Assembly: GCA_036555585.1 (NCBI GenBank)
Contig: DATBLE010000039.1
Coordinates: 8,906-72,905 of the forward strand
Direction of reading: 5' to 3'
DNA: 64,000 nt
Origin: DATBLE01 sp036555585
GTDB taxonomy: Bacteria; Actinomycetota; Thermoleophilia; Gaiellales; Gaiellaceae
Shown: positions 32,430 through 39,342 of the stretch, piece after piece
How positions within the stretch are numbered: the first letter of the stretch is position 1
Layout: every line of letters starts with the position of its first letter
Program-made: the position numbers and the translations under genes
Notes under the pieces: generated by a model
What the model was told of the DNA's origin: nothing
Seen by the model: only the letters and a program-made list of their open reading frames with translations
Database searches by the model: none

Positions 32430-32758
32430 CGGCGCAGCTCCGCGGCGACGAGGGCGTACTCCTCGTCGATCCGGTCGGCGAGGGTCGGCGCGGCCGCGAG
32501 GTCGCCCGCCTTCGCCTGCTCCTCGAGCTCGCGGCACAGCGCCGAGAGCCTCGTCGCGCCGAACGTCGTGCCGTTCGACTTCAGCGTGTGGGCCGCCCGC
32601 CGGACCTCGTCCACCTCGGAATCGCGGAGCGCGGCGAGGAGCGGCGGCGCGTCGGCCAGGAACGTGGCGACGAGGTCGGCCACGAAGTCGTCCCCGCCGA
32701 GCTCGCGGAGCTCGTCGAATGCGGCCGGGTCGAGACGCGTGTCTTCCCCGGCGGGCAC
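32426..32758 (-). CDS. Histidine phosphotransfer (HPt) protein (110 aa)
   Basis: A small all-helical phosphotransfer protein: the phospho-His lies in RRAAHTLKSNGTTFGA near residue 57, with the usual upstream LVATFLADAPPLLAALR helix and downstream LCRELEEQAKAG. It is the first gene of the minus-strand operon and would shuttle phosphate between the hybrid kinase's receivers and the cyclase receiver. The GTG at 32758 is the only reasonable start. Confidence 0.88.
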   Translation of the reverse strand: MPAGEDTRLDPAAFDELRELGGDDFVADLVATFLADAPPLLAALRDSEVDEVRRAAHTLKSNGTTFGATRLSALCRELEEQAKAGDLAAAPTLADRIDEEYALVAAELRR

Positions 32759-32792
32759 GGTGAGCAGCGTAAACCGCCGGCAGCGCGAAGGG

Positions 32793-32798
32793 TAGGGT
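32793..32798 (+). promoter_or_regulatory. -10 box TAGGGT, leaderless-type promoter of cofD
   Basis: TAGGGT lies six bases before the cofD ATG at 32805, with no Shine-Dalgarno sequence between, so the cofDE transcript is probably leaderless. The start of the divergent HPt gene is 46 bp away. Confidence 0.45.
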
Positions 32799-32804
32799 CA
32801 GCGC

Positions 32805-33755
32805 ATGGCAGAGGTCGTCGTGCTCTCGGGCGGGGTCGGCGGCGCGCGCTTCGTGCGGGGCCTCGTCGACGCCGTGGGGCCCGACGGCGTGGTCGTGATC
32901 GGCAACGTCGGCGACGACGAGGAGCTCTTCGGCCTGCACGTCTCGCCCGATCTCGACAGCCTCGTCTACACGCTCGCCGGTCTCAACGACGAGCAGCGCG
33001 GCTGGGGCCGGCGACGGGAGACCTGGAACGCGCTCGACACCGCGCGGGCGCTGGGCGACGACGAGACGTGGTTCCAGCTCGGCGACCGCGACCTCGGGCT
33101 CCACCTGGTCCGGACGAAGGCGCTGCGCGCCGGCGAGCCGCTCTCGGCGGTGACGATGCGCATCGCGTCGGCGTTCGGCGTCGAGGTCCGGATCGTGCCC
33201 GCCACCGACCACCGGCTGCGGACGATCGTCGAGACGCCGCATGGCGACCTGTCGTTCCAGGACTGGTTCGTGCGGCGCCGCAGCGGCGACCGGGTCGAGG
33301 GGCTCCGCTTCGAGGGCGCCGCCTTCGCGAAGCCCGCGCCGGGGGTGCTGGCCGCGATCGAGCACGCGCCGCTCGTCCTGATCGCTCCCAGCAACCCGTA
33401 CCTCAGCATCTGGCCGATCCTCGCCGTCCGGTCGATCCGCGCGGCCGTGCGGAGGGTGCGCGCGCCGGTCGTCGCCGTCAGCCCGATCGTCGGCGGCAAG
33501 GCGGTGAAGGGGCCCGCCGCCCGCATGCTGCGGAGCCTCGCCGGCGGCACGTCGCCGGCGCACGTCGCAGGCTGCTACGCGGGGCTGATCGACACGCTGG
33601 TCGTCGACCGGGCCGACGCGGCGGGGGCGAAGGCGGTGGAGCGGATCGGCGTTCGGCCGGTCGTCACCGGGACGCTGATGCGCGATCGCCGGGCCGCGCG
33701 CGTGCTCGCCCACACGGTGCTCGAGGCCGGCCGCAGCGTGGCGGCGGCAAGGTGA
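32805..33755 (+). CDS. cofD: 2-phospho-L-lactate transferase (F420 biosynthesis)
   Basis: CofD/FbiA joins the activated three-carbon acid (lactyl- or enolpyruvyl-diphospho-guanosine) to FO, giving F420-0 or its dehydro form. The N-terminal GG motif VVLSGGVGGARFVRGL and the donor-binding VGDDEELFGLHVSPDLDSL are present, as are PSNPYLSIWPIL and SPIVGGKAVKGPAARM. 316 residues is typical. It overlaps cofE by 4 bp (GTGA). Confidence 0.95.
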   Translation: MAEVVVLSGGVGGARFVRGLVDAVGPDGVVVIGNVGDDEELFGLHVSPDLDSLVYTLAGLNDEQRGWGRRRETWNALDTARALGDDETWFQLGDRDLGLHLVRTKALRAGEPLSAVTMRIASAFGVEVRIVPATDHRLRTIVETPHGDLSFQDWFVRRRSGDRVEGLRFEGAAFAKPAPGVLAAIEHAPLVLIAPSNPYLSIWPILAVRSIRAAVRRVRAPVVAVSPIVGGKAVKGPAARMLRSLAGGTSPAHVAGCYAGLIDTLVVDRADAAGAKAVERIGVRPVVTGTLMRDRRAARVLAHTVLEAGRSVAAAR

Positions 33756-34477
33756 TCCAGGTCGTCCCCGTCCCGGGGCTGCCCGAGATCGTCGAGGGCG
33801 ACGACCTGGCGTCTCTGATCGCCGCCGCCGTGGAGCTGCAGGACGGCGACGTCGTCTGCGTCGCGCAGAAGGTGGTCTCGAAGGCGGAGGGTCGCGTCGT
33901 GCAGCTCGACCAGGTTGAGCCGTCGGCCGAGGCGCGACGGCTCGCCGGTGCCGACGGCGACCCCCGGCGCCTCGAGGTCGTCCTGCGCGAGTCGGCCCGC
34001 GTCGTCCGGACCAGGCCGCCGCTCGTGATCGCCGAGACCCGGCACGGCTTCGTCTGCGCGTCGGCCGGCGTCGACGCGTCGAATGCCCCCGCGCCGGACA
34101 CGGTCGTCCTGCTCCCCGAGGACCCCGACGGATCCGCGGCCCGCCTCAGAGCGGGCCTGGAGGAGCTCACCGGCCGGTCGCTCGGCGTGATCGTCACCGA
34201 CACGTTCGGCCGCTCGTGGCGCCTGGGGATCACGAACGTCGCGATCGGGGCGGCCGGGGTCGAGGTCCTCCGCGATCTGCGCGGCGTGTACGACCCCGCC
34301 GGCTACGAGCTGCACTCGACCGTGATCGCGATCGCCGACGAGATCGCGGCCGCCGCCGAGCTGGTGATGGGCAAGACCGAGCGGATCCCGGCGGCGGTCG
34401 TTCGCGGGGTGGACGCTTCGGGCTCCGGCACGGCGGCCGAGCTCGTGATGCCGGCCGCGCACGACCTGTTTCGCTGA
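33752..34477 (+). CDS. cofE: Coenzyme F420-0:L-glutamate ligase, stand-alone
   Basis: CofE adds the gamma-linked glutamate tail to F420-0. VCVAQKVVSKAEGRVVQL at the N terminus, ESARVVRTRPPLVIAETRHG, and the metal/GTP part VIVTDTFGRSWRLGITNVAIG are all present. At 241 residues it is the short archaeal-type form, without the C-terminal flavin domain of mycobacterial FbiB. If a dehydro-F420 reductase is needed, it must be encoded elsewhere. The GTG at 33752 overlaps the cofD stop. Confidence 0.94.
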   Translation: MIQVVPVPGLPEIVEGDDLASLIAAAVELQDGDVVCVAQKVVSKAEGRVVQLDQVEPSAEARRLAGADGDPRRLEVVLRESARVVRTRPPLVIAETRHGFVCASAGVDASNAPAPDTVVLLPEDPDGSAARLRAGLEELTGRSLGVIVTDTFGRSWRLGITNVAIGAAGVEVLRDLRGVYDPAGYELHSTVIAIADEIAAAAELVMGKTERIPAAVVRGVDASGSGTAAELVMPAAHDLFR

Positions 34478-34547
34478 TGTAAAGCCGTCATCCGATCCCC
34501 CGAACGGGTTGCCCGGCGACCCGGCCGGTGCCGATATCGAAAGCACT

Positions 34548-37118
34548 GTGGCAGTCAACGCTGCGCTGATTCCCGAGCCCGACCCCGGGAGGGCCGGCGC
34601 TGCGCGTTCCGCGGCGCTGGTCGAGTCGTACCGGCGCCTCGCCGCCGTCTTCCACGACGTCCTGTCCGAGCAGAGCCCGGAGGCGCTGATCGAGCGGATC
34701 GCCGACGCCCTCGGCGAGCTCGTCCCGTACCAGGACCTGCACATCTACGAGGCCGACGCCAAGCGGCAGGAGCTCGTGCCCGTGTTCGCGGTCGGGGCGT
34801 ATACCGCGGAGGTGATGGCGAGCCCGATCCCCTACGGCCAGGGGATCACCGGCTGGGCGGTCGCGCACCGCAGCCCGGTGCTCGCCAACGAGGCGCACCT
34901 CGACCCGCGGGTCGAGTTCGTGCCCGGGACGCCGCCGGACCCCGAGGCGCTGATCAGCGTGCCGCTGATCGCACGGGGCTCGCTCAAGGGCGCGCTGAAC
35001 ATCTACCGCATCGGCGAGGACGCCTCGTTCGACCACGACGAGTTCGAGCTCGCCCGCTGGTTCGGCGACGCCGCGGCGCTCGCGCTCGACAACGCCCAGA
35101 TCCGGGCGCGGCTCGAGCACCTGGCGCACACCGACTCGCTGACCGGGCTCTACAACCACCGCTACTTCCATGAGCGGCTGCGCGCGGAGCTGAGCCGCGC
35201 GGGCCGGGCGCACGACTCGGTCGCGCTGATGATGCTCGACATCGACGACTTCAAGCGGGTCAACGACGTCTGCGGGCACGCCGAAGGCGACGAGGTGCTG
35301 CAGACGATCGCAGGGGCCCTGCGCGAGACCGTGCGCATCTCGGACGTGGTCTGCCGGGTGGGCGGCGAGGAGTTCGCGCTGATCCTGCCGTCCTGCTCGT
35401 CGGCCGACGCGCTCGGGACCGCACAGCGCCTGAAGGCACGGCTCGCCGAGGTCTCCAGCGGCGCGAGCGGAGGGGTGACGCTCTCCGCGGGCGTCGCCCT
35501 CGGCCCCGAGCACGCGATGAACGCGCGCGAGCTGGTTGCGTGCGCCGAGGCGGCGATGATGACCGCGAAGGCGCAGGGCAAGGATCGCGTCGTCGTCTTC
35601 CGGGACTCCGGCGCGGAGCGGCCGCTCGACGGCGACAGCCGGCGCGACCTGCGCTCGATCGCGCACCTGAAGCTGCTGCAGAGCCTCGCCCAGAAGCTGA
35701 ACCGGCTGAACGGCGTCACCGAGATCGGCGAGGCGATCGTCGACGAGCTGCGGACGCTCGTCGACTACCACAACTGCGTCGTCTACCTGCTCGACGGGCG
35801 GCGCCTCCTGCCGGTGGCGGTCCGCGGCCAGCTCGAGTCGGAGGGGTACGACAAGCTCGAGTTCGGGCTCGGCGAAGGGCTGACCGGCCACGTCGCCGAG
35901 ACGGGCAAGCCGATGCTCGTCGCCAACGTCCTCGAGTCGGAGCTCTGCAAGCAGCTGACGAGGGACGTGACCGACGAGTCGCTCGCGTCGGTGCCGCTCC
36001 GCTACGGCCAGCGCGTGATCGGGGCGATCACGCTGGCGAAGCTCGGGATCGGGCAGTTCGACCACGACGACCTGCGCGTGCTGGAGGTCGTCGCCAACCA
36101 CGCGTCGGTCGCGCTCGAGAACGCCAGGCTCTACGCGTCGGCCCGGCGCGAGGCCGAGAACGCCACGGCCTGGCTGGAGTTCTCCGACGCGCTGTCGGAA
36201 GCGCGCTCGGTGGAGGCGGTCGGCGACGAGACGGTGGAGACGATCGCGCGCGTGATGGAGGTCGGGCAGGCGTCCATCTGGATCGAGGACGCCGAGAGGG
36301 GCAACTTCCGCTGCCTGGCGTCGCTCGGCTACGAGCAGGACCCGCGTGCCGCGGCCGTTCCGGATCTGCGCACGAGCCGGGAGAACGCAGCCCGCCTGAT
36401 CGGCGGCAACAAGACGCCCTTCACGATCGACGCGGACGAGTTCCGGGCCGTCCTCGGCGCGGACGCCGGCGATGCGGCGATCAGCTCGGCGGCGATCGCC
36501 CCGCTCGACGCGGGCTTCGGCATTCGCGGCTGGATCACGGTGCGTGCGCCGGAGGACGACCTGGCGTGCTTCACCGACGAGCGGTTGCGGCTGCTCGAGG
36601 GCCTCGCCTACCGGGCTTCGGTCGCGCTGCAGAAGACGGTGCTGCTCCAGTCCGAGCAGGAGAGTGCCGAGGTGACCGGAGCGCTGCTCGAGTTCTCGCG
36701 CCGACTCGCCGGCACCGAGGCGCGGGACCTCCGGCGGCGGATCGTGGAGCTGGCCGGCGAGATGCTCGGCTCCCCGCGCACGTGGCTCTGGCTGGAGCGG
36801 GGCCGGCCGGGGACGTTCGCGATCGAGGCGGCGTGGCGCGCGGACGGTGCGCTGCCGATGGTTCCGGTCGGAAGCGTGGTCGAGCTCGCCGGCGCCCGCA
36901 GCGCGCTCGAGCGCGGCGAGCCCTTCGTGCTCGAGCCGGGGACGGCCGACCTGGTCCCCGCCGGCGACGACCCCCTCGCGGTCGCGCCGGTCGTCCTTCC
37001 CTCGGGTCGCATCGGCTGCATCGCCGCCGCCGTCCCGGAGTTGCTCCCGGAGCGGAAGCTCCGGCTGCTCGCGGGGATCGCCAACCAGGCGAGCCTCGCG
37101 CTCCACATCTCGACCTAG
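34548..37118 (+). CDS. GAF-GGDEF-GAF multi-domain diguanylate cyclase (856 aa)
   Basis: A GAF domain (~residues 20-190) precedes a GGDEF domain with HTDSLTGLYNHRYF, the active-site loop GGEEF and an RISD inhibitory I-site five residues before it, so it should make c-di-GMP under product inhibition. At least two clear GAF domains follow (from ~385 and ~540), and a third more divergent one (from ~705). There is no EAL or HD-GYP domain and no membrane segment. Start: GTG at 34548 with GAAAG upstream; TTG at 34509 is an alternative. It stands alone, 70 bp after cofE. Confidence 0.87.
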   Translation: MAVNAALIPEPDPGRAGAARSAALVESYRRLAAVFHDVLSEQSPEALIERIADALGELVPYQDLHIYEADAKRQELVPVFAVGAYTAEVMASPIPYGQGITGWAVAHRSPVLANEAHLDPRVEFVPGTPPDPEALISVPLIARGSLKGALNIYRIGEDASFDHDEFELARWFGDAAALALDNAQIRARLEHLAHTDSLTGLYNHRYFHERLRAELSRAGRAHDSVALMMLDIDDFKRVNDVCGHAEGDEVLQTIAGALRETVRISDVVCRVGGEEFALILPSCSSADALGTAQRLKARLAEVSSGASGGVTLSAGVALGPEHAMNARELVACAEAAMMTAKAQGKDRVVVFRDSGAERPLDGDSRRDLRSIAHLKLLQSLAQKLNRLNGVTEIGEAIVDELRTLVDYHNCVVYLLDGRRLLPVAVRGQLESEGYDKLEFGLGEGLTGHVAETGKPMLVANVLESELCKQLTRDVTDESLASVPLRYGQRVIGAITLAKLGIGQFDHDDLRVLEVVANHASVALENARLYASARREAENATAWLEFSDALSEARSVEAVGDETVETIARVMEVGQASIWIEDAERGNFRCLASLGYEQDPRAAAVPDLRTSRENAARLIGGNKTPFTIDADEFRAVLGADAGDAAISSAAIAPLDAGFGIRGWITVRAPEDDLACFTDERLRLLEGLAYRASVALQKTVLLQSEQESAEVTGALLEFSRRLAGTEARDLRRRIVELAGEMLGSPRTWLWLERGRPGTFAIEAAWRADGALPMVPVGSVVELAGARSALERGEPFVLEPGTADLVPAGDDPLAVAPVVLPSGRIGCIAAAVPELLPERKLRLLAGIANQASLALHIST

Positions 37119-37179
37119 TCGCTCGCGGGCGGCGAATCAACGGTCGAGTTGCCCCCTCCGGCCCGGCCGGCACGCGTTT

Positions 37180-37292
37180 TCCACAGCCAATGCCTGGCAC
37201 CAGCCGCGTGACGAGAGTGGAACGTTCTTTCCACAATCCACAACCAATGCCTGGCACCAGCGGTGTGACGAGAGTGGAACACTTCTTCCACA
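37180..37292 (+). repeat. Two tandem copies of a 57-bp-period repeat before the macro-domain gene
   Basis: The 37-bp block beginning CCAATGCCTGGCACCAGC and ending GAGAGTGGAAC occurs at 37187-37223 and 37244-37280 with two mismatches; each is followed by an imperfect copy of TTCTTTCCACA. Within each unit GTGGAA and TTCCAC can pair. The second copy runs into the ATG at 37292. The rest of this 173-bp intergenic region holds nothing I can assign. Confidence 0.8.
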
Positions 37293-37783
37293 TGCCGCTC
37301 GAGCTCGAGGTCGTCGAGGGGGACATCGCCGCGCTCGCGGTCGACGCGATCGCGAACGCGGCCAACGACCGGCTCTGGATGGGCGCGGGCGTCGCGGGTG
37401 CGATCAAGCGGGCCGGCGGCGAGGAGATCGAGCGCGAGGCGGTCGCCAAGGGCCCGATCGCGGTCGGCGACGCGGTCGCGACCGGCGCCGGCCGGCTTCC
37501 AGCCCGCTGGGTGATCCACGCCGCGGTGATGGGCCAGGACCTGCGCACCTCGGCAGAGGCGATCGCGATCGCGACGCGTCGCACGCTGGAGGTGGCGGAC
37601 GAGCTCGGGGCCGAGTCCCTCGCTCTCCCGGCCTTCGGGACGGGGGTCGGCGGCTTCCCGCTCGACGAATGCGCGCGGCTCATGGTCGCCGCGGCGCGAG
37701 CCTACGAATCGCGAGAATTGCGGCGCGTGGTCTTCGCGGTCTACGGCGCGGACGCCGAAGCGGCCTTCAATAGCGCGCTCTGA
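37292..37783 (+). CDS. Macro-domain protein (163 aa)
   Basis: A single macro domain, a fold that binds or hydrolyses ADP-ribose derivatives. LEVVEGDIAALAVDAIANAANDRLWMGAGVAGAIKRAGG is the start of the domain, with the ligand-binding Asn pair in NAAND and the Gly-rich GAGVAG loop; LPAFGTGVGGFPLDE is the second phosphate-binding loop. The ATG at 37292 follows the tandem repeats directly and has no clear Shine-Dalgarno sequence. It overlaps the FGD-like gene tail-to-tail by 17 bp. Substrate is not known. Confidence 0.88.
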   Translation: MPLELEVVEGDIAALAVDAIANAANDRLWMGAGVAGAIKRAGGEEIEREAVAKGPIAVGDAVATGAGRLPARWVIHAAVMGQDLRTSAEAIAIATRRTLEVADELGAESLALPAFGTGVGGFPLDECARLMVAAARAYESRELRRVVFAVYGADAEAAFNSAL

Positions 37784-38765
37784 GCTTCGGGACGACGTCC
37801 CGGCAGAACTGGTCGAGGAAGCGCAGCTGGTCGTCGCCCGGCGCGTGGAAGACCAGGTGGTCGAAGCCGAGCGCGACGTAGTCGCCGATGCGCTCGACCA
37901 TCTCGTCGGCGTCGTTCGTGACGATGAACCGCTGCTGGGCGATGCCCGGGTTCTCGTCGGCGAGCCGCTCGAGCTCCATCGGGTCCTCGACGTCGCGCTT
38001 CTGCTCCGGCGTGAGGGCGAGCGGCGCCCAGTAGTCGCAGGCCTCGCGGGCGTAGTCGAGGTCGTGGTCGTAGGAGACCTTGACCTCGATCATCTTCACG
38101 ATCGGGGCGGGGTCGCGACCGGCTCCGGCAGCGCCTTCCGCCATCGCGGCGTTCAGCTCCTCGTACAGCTCCGGCGCCTTGCCGCTGGTGACGATGAACC
38201 CGTCGCCGACCCGCCCGGCCAGCTTCGCCGCCAGCGGACCGGACGCGGCGACGTAGATCGGGACGGGCTCGTCGGGCCGGTCGTAGATCGTCGCCTTCTC
38301 GGTGCGGTAGTAGTCGCCCTGGAACGTGATGCGCTCCCCGGTCCAGAGGCGGCGCATCAGGTCGATCGCCTCGGCGAGGCGCAGCCGACGCTCCTTCGCC
38401 CCGGGCCACTCGGCGCCGGTGGCCGGCGTCTCGTTGATGGACTCGCCGGTGCCGACGCCCATCCAGATCCGCCCGGGGTTCAGGCACGCGAGCGTCCCGA
38501 ACGCCTGGGCGATCACCGACGGGTGGTAGCGCATCGTCGGCGTGAGCACGCTCGTCCCCAGCAGCGCGGTCTCGGTCCGCTCGCCGAGCGCACCGAGCCA
38601 GGGGAGGCAGGCAGGGCCGTGCCCGCCGGTGTGGCGGAACGGCTGGAAGTGGTCGGAGACCCCGACGAGCTCGAGCCCGAGCCGCTCCGCCTCGCAGGAC
38701 AGGTCGAGCAGCCGGCGCGGCGGGAACTGCTCCGCCGACGCCTTGTAGCCCAGGGTCAGCGGCAC
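37767..38765 (-). CDS. fgd: F420-dependent LLM-class oxidoreductase, glucose-6-phosphate dehydrogenase-like (332 aa)
   Basis: A luciferase-like F420 enzyme closest in motif to FGD: LGYKASAEQFPPRRLL at the start, SDHFQPFRHTGGHGP, LGTSVLTPTMRYHPSVIAQAF, and VGTGESINETP in order. FGD oxidises glucose-6-phosphate and supplies reduced F420H2. Length fits. The GTG at 38765 lies within the end of cofC (10-bp overlap), so cofactor synthesis and use are coupled. Other related sugar-phosphate or alcohol dehydrogenases cannot be excluded. Confidence 0.85.
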   Translation of the reverse strand: MPLTLGYKASAEQFPPRRLLDLSCEAERLGLELVGVSDHFQPFRHTGGHGPACLPWLGALGERTETALLGTSVLTPTMRYHPSVIAQAFGTLACLNPGRIWMGVGTGESINETPATGAEWPGAKERRLRLAEAIDLMRRLWTGERITFQGDYYRTEKATIYDRPDEPVPIYVAASGPLAAKLAGRVGDGFIVTSGKAPELYEELNAAMAEGAAGAGRDPAPIVKMIEVKVSYDHDLDYAREACDYWAPLALTPEQKRDVEDPMELERLADENPGIAQQRFIVTNDADEMVERIGDYVALGFDHLVFHAPGDDQLRFLDQFCRDVVPKLRARY

Positions 38766-39307
38766 GCGGCCTGCATCCTGGCGAGGTCGGCCGGGGTGTC
38801 GACGTCGAAGGCCAGGCCAGGGAGGTCGACGATCGTCGCGGGAATGCCGAGGGAGGCGTGAACCGCCGCGCTCCCCGGCTCCCCGAAGCGCGTGCGCACG
38901 AGCCCCGGCGGGCGCATCGACACGGCGTTCGTCCCCCCGTCCCGCGCTCTGGCGACCGCGATCCCGCGCTCCGGCGTCGCGGCGAGCAGCTCCTCGACCT
39001 CGTCGGCACGCAGGAAGGGCAGGTCGGCGGAGACGACCGCCGCGATCGGGGCGCGCACCACCTCTGCCGTCGCCGCCGAGATCGCGTCGTTCCACGGCAA
39101 GCCACGGTCGAGCCAGACCTCGTACCCGTCGATGGGCTCGGCGCTGACCACGGTGACGCGCTCGACGCCTGCTTCCTGCACCGCCCCGACCACGCGCTCG
39201 AGCAGGCCGCGCATCAGCTCGGAGCGCTCGCCCGCCGAGAGCGCGCCGGCCAGCCGGCTCTTCGGGTCGAGGGCCTTCAGCGGCACGAGCACGTGCGCAG
39301 CGTCCAC
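38756..39307 (-). CDS. cofC: 2-phospho-L-lactate guanylyltransferase (F420 biosynthesis)
   Basis: CofC/FbiD activates 2-phospho-L-lactate (or phosphoenolpyruvate) with GTP for CofD. VLVPLKALDPKSRLAG at the N terminus is the MobA-like nucleotide site; VVSADLPFLRADEVEELL and GGTNAVSMRPPG are the metal and acid-binding blocks. 183 residues is slightly short but complete. The GTG at 39307 faces the fbiC gene, with 35 bp between the two starts. Confidence 0.93.
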   Translation of the reverse strand: MDAAHVLVPLKALDPKSRLAGALSAGERSELMRGLLERVVGAVQEAGVERVTVVSAEPIDGYEVWLDRGLPWNDAISAATAEVVRAPIAAVVSADLPFLRADEVEELLAATPERGIAVARARDGGTNAVSMRPPGLVRTRFGEPGSAAVHASLGIPATIVDLPGLAFDVDTPADLARMQAACR

Positions 39308-39330
39308 GCCGTGACCTTATCTCCCGCACG

Positions 39331-39336
39331 TATGCT
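39331..39336 (+). promoter_or_regulatory. -10 box TATGCT, leaderless-type promoter of the cofGH gene
   Basis: TATGCT lies six bases before the GTG at 39343, giving a probable leaderless transcript. The 35-bp gap between the divergent cofC and cofGH starts must hold both promoters. Confidence 0.45.
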
Positions 39337-39342
39337 CATCGC

